Shown one piece after another: positions 8,522 to 14,647 of a DNA stretch of 14,647 bases. Each line of letters opens with the position of its first letter. Within the stretch, counting starts at the first letter, position 1. A program made the translations under genes and the position numbers. Source of the stretch: Paraphysoderma sedebokerense (taxonomy: Eukaryota > Blastocladiomycota > Physodermatomycetes > Physodermatales > Physodermataceae); assembly GCA_025602915.1 (NCBI GenBank), contig JAHLJZ010000178.1, forward strand, positions 1 to 14,647. The letters are read 5' to 3'. The notes beneath the pieces are model-generated. The model saw nothing but the letters and a program-made list of their open reading frames with translations. It searched no databases and was not told where the DNA came from.

Positions 8522-9468
8522 CACTTCCAAATTTACTTGATAACATTTGATCAGATTTCTATCCGTATAGTCTTACGACGTTACTATGATTATCCTTTCT
8601 GTTGGATTCGGTGTTATGATTTAGTATTTTTTGACGTCCTATCATCTGACCACTCTTTCAGCTGTCCTTCATACCATTATATTTCAACGACTGATACAAC
8701 CCATCGAGCCCTGCGAACGAACTGTAGAATTTCTGAGTAGAAGCGGAATCTGCTATGTAAGTCTTACATGCTTGTGGAAAAGCTGCTTTTCTTTTCTCCA
8801 AGACTTTCTGCATTATATTTCTACATTCCAAATGCACAGGCTGATCAGTTGGTTCATTGGTATTTCATTTTTCGACATCTCATCTAGACTTGCATCAACG
8901 ACCCCCAAATACACAGACTTGTAGATGAAAAAATAGATGATTTGTGGACGACGTTTCATTCCCGAGGTGTCAGCACGGCCCAACTTGTGATACAATTTTG
9001 TGAGAAGAAGGAGAAAAAGCTGTGGTTCACCACCAAAGTCGAGGACGTTTGCTTCGAACAATGGATGATAAATGTGAACTTAGTGAAAGATGGTGGACTA
9101 ACTCGGTATGATGTTTGAGATATCTTCTTCAATTGACTTCTGCTTCTGCGAGGAAGATTTAAGAGAATTCATGTTAAATGGCTACAATGTGTACTGACTT
9201 GTGCATTTGTCGTCTTCAGGCCGTTCATAAAGCGACAATTGATATCGGCTTTAAAAGTCATTGTACACACTGCTATTGAGAGGATGAATAACGTACCTCC
9301 AATAGGGATAGATCCCTTCGTGATGTCGGTAAGCATGACACTGCTTTTTAGGATAATATGATTTTCCTTCTCTAATATTCTCTGCAACAGATTTTTATCC
9401 CCTCCGTTTCCAACGACACCTGGATTAAGCGAATCACCAAGGACGTGAGAACACTATCTTTGGAGTGA
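8522..9468 (+). CDS. ATG101: ATG101-like autophagy protein, HORMA domain (5' end unresolved)
   Basis: ATG101 is a HORMA-domain protein that pairs with ATG13 in the kinase complex that starts autophagosome formation. Exons proposed: 8522-8579, 8662-8756, 8888-9105, 9220-9328, 9391-9468, all in compatible phase, giving 185 residues to the TGA. Family marks in order: IVLRPVLHTIIFQRL near the start; INDPQIHRLVDEKID in the middle; FCEKKEKKLWF followed by EDVCFEQWMI, which corresponds to the WF-finger region of the family; and the C-terminal NNVPPIGIDPF. An apparent frame break near 8880 disappears when the intron 8757-8887 is taken to end at catctag. Length is slightly under the usual 200-220 because the N-terminal residues are not placed. 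The acceptor before 8522 follows a good branch site (gttaac). The donor gttact at 8580 is unusual. Confidence 0.8.
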
Positions 9469-10918
9469 GCTAAGTTTGCGAGGAAACTTGTACATATTTA
9501 TTTGCTTCGCAAGCTGTTATCATGTAGGTAAGAACGCCCATTATGATATCCGGATATCATTTTAATCCTATACCAGAGCTGTCCATATATAGTTTTTAGA
9601 TTGAAATCGTTTTGTGTCAGAAATAAACTCGTATAGGCCCGGCGACTGCTGTCACATCGCGGATAGTAATGTTGCACAACTGATTGCTGCTTAAGCAATG
9701 TCTGACAGTATATAGAAACAGCGTTGAGTGGAGTCATTCATTGTCCGGCGATGGCTACGCACGAGTCAATGTTAAGGATATGATGATTTGTTGTTATATG
9801 CGATCAATACTGCAAGATGTACGGGAACAAGCAAATGCCTCTTCAAAATGATCTGATATTCAGGGAATCACAATAACATGTTCCACCTGCATCTGACAGA
9901 TCTGTTGCCCACGGTATACACTTTTAAAGAACTTTGTCACCTCGACAAGACGCTAGATAGTGACAATAAGTAATAATGGTATCATTCGGCCCATTATATA
10001 TTACGTTACTGGTATCATTTTACTCAAAATTGGGAAACTGCGAAGGAAATCTTGAGGTTTCTTAAAAGCAACTTTAGGATGATATATTCGTGTCAGAATA
10101 ATTTTAGACACTTTGCAGAATGTATTTTCAGAGTTTCGAAGGTTTGATTGAGCATTCAGACAAAACTCTGCCTCAGAAGTTAATCATTATACTTACGATA
10201 TTGGTTGCAAAGTCCGTGAGCTGCCATCTGATCGTAGGTGGCATGAGTCAGATCTAAGTAATCTAAGTAATAGTTAGTAGATCTAGGAAGATCTATAGTA
10301 CTGCCAAGATCCCTACAAAAGGTCTCTCGACTTTCAATGGAATCTTCACAATATCAAGACATAGTAATTGCAATCCTCGTCTGAAATTTATTCAACTATA
10401 AACTCGAACCCATATCATCAGTCATGCGAGTGAGCTGTCTTAGAACCAAACACAGAGGTTGATGTATTCATAATTAACAAAGTCCGAGTTGCCATGCCAT
10501 AGTTTATTCGAATATTCTACGGATTATTTAGCAGTATACGAAGACATTATAAATTAAAAAAGGAGTCATAAGATTTATAAACTAAATTATGTACTGTGAT
10601 TGGTGTCGACGTCTCGTGAACCGCAGACCATAGAAGGTTGATAATTTTCTTATTTACCATGCATATTGGTGTCCTGATAGTATAGATGTTCGAATGGTGT
10701 CCTAAAATTCTTTGTAATCAATCAAGCGAGCCTGACGCGCAGACCTTAGCAGAAACCGCACCTTACCCATTATTTTGACTGAGGTCAATTGGAGCAATCC
10801 AATATTGCTAAGTGATTTGTCAGATAAATTTAAAGTCATGTAATTATAAAAATAGTAACAAGTTACAGATAATTTATTTTAGAATATCTGCTTATCTTGT
10901 GTATTTTCAAACCACAAA
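9469..10918. other. Gene-poor spacer of about 1.45 kb
   Basis: No frame here has family features; a 79-codon minus-strand frame (9498-9737) looks like chance. It holds an AATAAA at 9622-9627, about 155 bases past the ATG101 stop and a possible 3' processing signal. Near 10250 there is an AGATCT-rich repeat cluster, described separately. It contains a TGAGTCA (AP-1/Gcn4-type) motif at 10244-10250 and a TATAAAAA at 10845-10852, 130 bases before the next gene. No tRNA or transposase was recognised. Confidence 0.45.
10251..10300. repeat. Short cluster of AGATCT and CTAAGTAAT repeats
   Basis: The stretch contains gatctaagtaatctaagtaa, two tandem copies of a 9-base unit, then gtagatctaggaagatctat with two further palindromic AGATCT hexamers. 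It lies in the spacer upstream of the lectin-like genes. It may be a slipped-strand repeat or a site cluster; nothing ties it to a gene. Confidence 0.45.
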
Positions 10919-10926
10919 TATAAAGG
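10919..10926 (+). promoter_or_regulatory. TATA-like box of the first lectin-like gene
   Basis: TATAAAGG lies 57 bases before the ATG at 10984, close to the 53-base spacing of the TATAAAAA box before the second paralogue. The surrounding leader sequences do not match, so the shared spacing is more notable than the motif alone. Confidence 0.45.
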
Positions 10927-10983
10927 GGGCACTTTGGAACCACCGGTCGTCTTAACGATATTATCGATAACAAACAGCAAAAA

Positions 10984-12394
10984 ATGCACATCAAATTGGT
11001 ATTTCTTGCAATTTTCTCAATTATTATTGGCTCACATGCTATTAATATTCCGAATGTCGTGAGAGTCGACCCTGCTACTCTTTCACCCAATGATGCCAAC
11101 GCCTTTCTTGGTCACTTGAACACCGAAATCAAAGAAATTATAGAAGGTAGATTATCAGTTTCCAATTGAATTCCTGTTTTGCCCACAATTTAAGTCGCGC
11201 GGCCTAATTTGAACTATTGGTTGTAGGTCGTTCCTCGAATTCGGGTAAAGACGAGCTACGAAGGCGCCTGTTGGGATTGCCAGACCTAAAACTATATTTC
11301 TCAGCAATCGTAAAAGATATTACTGAATTTGCGAATACTTTTGTACCGGTTCGGGAATTCTTGTCTCAAGTAGGATTTGGCCTGACGGTTACCGAAGTGC
11401 TAGCCCAATGCTCTGAACAAAAAATCAAAGAAGGAAACTGGGATACGTGTAGGCATCTTTCTTTTGACCTACAAATTTTCACACAGATTTTCATACTAAA
11501 AATTACTTGTAGGCGTTAATCACATATTTGCTTTTGTTGGGAAACTAGGATTTGAGTCTGGGTGTTACAATCTTGGCCAAACTGGTGGGTTCAGATTTCA
11601 AAAATCTATATTGCACATTCGTTGCGATTACAATGAGTTTATGCAGATATGTTGACTAACCTAGAATTTCAGCACGTTTTCAAGACAGTCTGACCCAGAA
11701 GGCGGTCTGCGGTTTCGCATCAGCCTACATGACTGCATCAATCAAATACCTACTCACATCCAAGACGCCGCTTTTAGGTTGGATTAGTCAACATTTCGAT
11801 CGATTTATGCAATCGGCGGTTGTAGGAAATTACGCAGAAGCATGGAGACAAATTCACTTTTTTGTTACGGAGCAACGACGGCAATTAGAGACGCATCCCA
11901 TTGTTCTTGCGTGGGAGAGATCAATGGGATTACTGATGAAAGGCGAACAACCACCCGTCGGTGACCTTCAATATGCTGGTTTCCTTCCACCAAAATTTGC
12001 CATTCAGAATAAACAAACCGGATTATGTATTCATCCTAAAAGCGGGGATAACAATGTTCCCGATGGAACCGTGGCGCATCTTTGGACTGGTTGTGACGCT
12101 GATTATGTGAAATATGAATTCACACGCACCGGAGCGATTCGGCATGTGAAGAGTGGAAAATGTCTTCACCCAAATCAAGGCAAAAGCGATCGTGGCACAC
12201 GATTTCATTTTTGGAGTGGTTGTGATTTGGATTACTTGCCTTTTCAACTCCGGGCTGACGGAAATCTGCAGCACGTCAAAAGTAACCAATGCCTCGTTCC
12301 AGTTGGTACTTTCCGCCCGAGAAATGGAACGCCGTTGAACATCTGGGACTACTGCGCCAAAGACGATAGAACTACCTATAATATTGTCGCTTAA
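10984..12394 (+). CDS. Secreted two-domain protein: unknown N-terminal domain plus beta-trefoil lectin (copy 1)
   Basis: Four exons: 10984-11146, 11227-11448, 11513-11584 and 11673-12394; all three introns are phase 1 (80, 64 and 88 bases). The product has 392 residues. Residues 1-19 (MHIKLVFLAIFSIIIGSHA) are a clear signal peptide, so the protein is exported. Residues about 30-255 form a probably helical domain I do not recognise, with KDELRRRLLGLPDLKLYF and VLAQCSEQKIKEGNW and four Cys (VLAQC, NWDTC, ESGCY, AVCGF) also present in copy 2. Residues about 260-392 contain three repeats with the pattern CIHP/CLHP/CLVP followed by WTGC, WSGC or WDYC, a three-lobed ricin-B-like beta-trefoil with one probable disulfide per lobe. 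This suggests carbohydrate binding outside the cell; the ligand is unknown. Whether the N-terminal domain is an enzyme, adhesin or effector cannot be told, and nothing here shows toxicity. Confidence 0.85.
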
Positions 12395-13431
12395 ATAGAA
12401 GAATAGACCGCAAATATGTACCGTATGATATAAGAGAGTGTAAATTAACTATAGGACGGGTAGCAAACCGCAACATCATCCTTACTATTGTTCATATTAA
12501 ACTACATGTATTTTTTTTGAGAATTTTCTTTATTCAGTAGAAGCAATTCATTGCGAGTCAATTTTTTCTTTGGCATATTCACTATCTTGTTCTGCTTGTA
12601 ACTACGTATAGAATGATCAGTAAAACAAAGCACTTCTCTGACATCTTCCACATGCAGATGACGGTCGGATAATTTGCGATACCATCTTCTGAATTACGGC
12701 AAATATCCGCGAAATCTTGTGTAATCTCAGCGATACGGAGAAGGTAACAATGGAACAAATTGTATTGATGATAACACGCTGCGAGTTTCATACGATTACA
12801 GAACAGATGCTCTATGCAGCAGAAACTGCGAGCAGTTAAATAAAATATGGATCGATGATAATATGACCTAGTCTTCGACCGGTGGTATTAATGTTTGTCC
12901 CTTTCATATACGAAGGATTGAGGAAACACATTACCGAAAAAAAGTGAGTAAAAAAGACTAGCGCCTCGTCAATTGAATATGAGAACAACGACAATGATTT
13001 TGAAACGAGACATCTAATCGAAGTGTATTATTCAAAATTAAAAAGTAATAATTCGTGATGCCCTAAGCCACAAACAAACAGTCTATACAGAGCTGTTGGT
13101 TGTTGGGGGGTTCCGCCATATCCGAAGATGCCGCAGCTCCTAAATATGGGTTTGATATACAGACAAATAAGCTCATAATAGTCCCATAAAATTGATTTTA
13201 GGGTCAAATGAGCAACGCCAAGATCCACAATTCGTGTTAATTTCATGGCACAATAACCACTTGATGCAGCAGAAAATCGTGATTGATGGTCGACCGGTAG
13301 AATTGTGATGCTTGTGGCTGCACAAAATATCGATCACTGAATTTCAGTACTTCGAAATATTAAATACCAGAAACAATTCGTATAATTTATCAGTCAATTA
13401 ATTAGTCAACTTTGCTGCCAACATCAAATGA
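12395..13431. other. Spacer between the two lectin-like paralogues
   Basis: No supported gene; minus-strand frames of 69 and 72 codons show no features. ATTAAA at 12496-12501, about 100 bases past the stop of copy 1, is a possible poly(A) signal variant. Two loosely similar stretches, tgcagcagaaa followed by a gaccggt hexamer-like core, occur near 12815-12885 and 13265-13295. They may be remnants of the duplication, but the similarity is weak. Confidence 0.4.
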
Positions 13432-13439
13432 TATAAAAA
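13432..13439 (+). promoter_or_regulatory. TATA-like box of the second lectin-like gene
   Basis: TATAAAAA ends 53 bases before the ATG at 13493, a good core-promoter placement with a leader of roughly 25-30 bases. The equivalent element before copy 1 has nearly the same spacing. Confidence 0.5.
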
Positions 13440-13492
13440 GAGATTAGAGCCAGCGATCAAATCTATATCCATACTCAACTTTGAAACTCAAT

Positions 13493-14647
13493 ATGCAAAT
13501 CACAAAAATCTTCCTTGCTTCGTTTTGCCTTCTCTTAATCACCGTTGGTGCTAACGCAAGTCCAACAAATTTAACTCGCAGGGCTGACAATCCCGCCTTA
13601 TCCCAAACTGACGCAGATGTATTCCTACAGCAACTGAACACGGAAATTAAAGAAATATTTGACGGTAAGCAATTGACAAATAGTCGTTGCCTAACAAGGC
13701 TCCATACGTCTAGACCGTTAAGTAAGTTAGTAACTGTCGTCTCGTTAGGTCGTTCCAGTGATCCGGGAAAAGATGAGTTACGCAGACGACTGCTTGAACT
13801 GCCTGATTTAAAGTTCTACTTCTCGTCTCTCATAAACGATATTAAAGAAATTGTTGATTCGTTTACGCCAATTAAAGATTTTCTTTCTCAAGCCGGTTAT
13901 GCTACAGCTTACGCTGAAGTGTTACTACAGTGTTCAGAACAAAACATAAGAGATGGAAATTGGGTTTCTTGTATGGATTCTTTCATTAACTGTATTAACA
14001 GATCTTGCTTACTTACATTATTTTGCAATGGTAATAGGCGTAAGTCATCAGTTGTCCTTTGCCGCAAGATTAGGGCTGGAGTCCGGTTGTTATTTTCTTA
14101 GTCAAACTCGTAAGTATTTTGATGTTGAATGCCCACATCAATACAATTCCATTGATAAACTCCTCAGCTCGTTTTCAGGACTCTCCTACACAGAACGCAG
14201 TTTGCGGCTTCGGAGCGGCTTATTTGGCTGCCTCGATTAGGTACATGCTCACCTCAAAAACGGCACTTTTGGGGTTAATCTCGCAACACTTTGATCGCTT
14301 TATGCAATCTGCTCTGGTTGGAAACTTTGCAGAGGCTTGGAGACAAATTAATTTCCTTGTCGCCGAGCAAGGCCGAATATTAGAAATTCATCCGATAGTC
14401 GAAGCATGGCAGAAATCAATGGGAATAATGATGAACGGAGAGCAACCCCCGGTTGGTGACCTCCAATTTGCTGGTCTACTTCCACCAAGATTCGCCATTC
14501 AAAATATACAAACCGGACTATGTATTCATCCTAAAGATGGAGACACCGACATTCCGGATGGTACAATGGCACATCTTTGGAGTGGCTGCGATGCTGATTA
14601 TGTGAAATATGAATACACACGCACCGGAGCGATTCGGCATGTGAAGA
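13493..14647 (+). CDS. Secreted two-domain protein, paralogue copy 2 (cut by the window edge)
   Basis: Exons 13493-13664, 13749-13970, 14038-14109 and 14168 to the edge; introns of 84, 67 and 58 bases, all phase 1 and at the same positions as in copy 1. Exons 2 and 3 have exactly the same lengths as in copy 1 (222 and 72). The ATG at 13493 gives a signal peptide MQITKIFLASFCLLLITVGANA; a longer reading from a TTG at 13481 is not needed. The unknown domain is kept, for example KDELRRRLLELPDLKFYF and VLLQCSEQNIRDGNW, with all four Cys. The third acceptor must be the first of two AGs (cctcag at 14162-14167), because only it restores PRFQDSPTQNAVCGF, matching copy 1. About 315 residues are visible, ending inside the trefoil domain after the first CIHP...WSGC lobe. 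Intact as far as seen; a tandem duplicate of copy 1 with the same inferred role. Confidence 0.85.

Noticed and set aside
8253-8546. Minus-strand 97-codon frame, Cys-rich after a possible splice (KCPICDLVRC), zinc-finger-like
   Set aside because: Its start overlaps the ATG101 exon at 8522-8579 on the other strand, and the Cys spacing fits no known finger.
8631-8924. Apparent frameshift in ATG101 near 8880
   Set aside because: An intron from 8757 to 8887 with proper ends and matching phase removes it, so the gene need not be broken.
8813-9061. Minus-strand 82-codon frame
   Set aside because: It is the shadow of the ATG101 exon 8888-9105, whose plus-strand reading has clear family motifs.
10380-10450. 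gggttcgagtt on the minus strand, similar to a tRNA B box
   Set aside because: The flanking bases do not form a T stem and no A box or acceptor stem was found.
12023-12338. Frames on both strands inside the trefoil exon
   Set aside because: They are shadows of the lectin domain, which is conserved between the two paralogues in the main frame.
13481-13492. Longer start for the second lectin-like gene
   Set aside because: The reading begins at TTG; the ATG at 13493 gives a proper signal peptide and matches copy 1.

Overview
The window looks like nuclear DNA of a fungus. It is moderately AT-rich, and the genes have several short introns (about 58 to 190 bases) with GT...AG ends; some carry a recognisable branch site such as gactaac or gctgac just before the acceptor. 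Three conserved families point to fungi or close relatives: an ATG101 autophagy protein, a Src1/Heh inner nuclear membrane protein with the 'SDDN-x-FQ' signature, and a Lin1/CD2BP2-type U5 snRNP protein. I cannot fix the phylum; an early-diverging or AT-rich lineage is a guess. No bacterial operon, CRISPR array, rRNA or tRNA gene was found.

Left third (1 to 3400): decaying genes. The minus strand from about 2885 down to 839 holds a Src1/Heh gene whose helix-extension-helix domain, both membrane segments and luminal Cys-rich segment can all be read, but only by changing frame several times and passing three stops in one frame. Next to it on the plus strand is an N-terminal fragment of a Lin1/CD2BP2-like gene with no visible continuation.

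Middle (3400 to 9500): four gene calls. An intact single-exon protein with about seven membrane segments (3513-4352, minus). A four-exon gene for a long disordered protein with one C-terminal membrane anchor (5554-7093, minus). A doubtful small two-exon gene (7764-8154, minus). ATG101 in at least five exons (8522-9468, plus), whose 5' end is unresolved.

Right third (9500 to 14647): a gene-poor spacer, then a tandem pair of paralogous secreted proteins (10984-12394 complete; 13493 to the window edge, partial). Each has a signal peptide, a Cys-containing, probably helical N-terminal domain I do not recognise, and a three-repeat beta-trefoil, ricin-B-like lectin domain. The two copies share three introns at the same positions and phase, and a TATA-like box about 55 bases before each ATG. 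This pair is the best candidate here for something undescribed.

All splice sites and joined proteins were worked out by eye and have not been checked against transcripts or databases.
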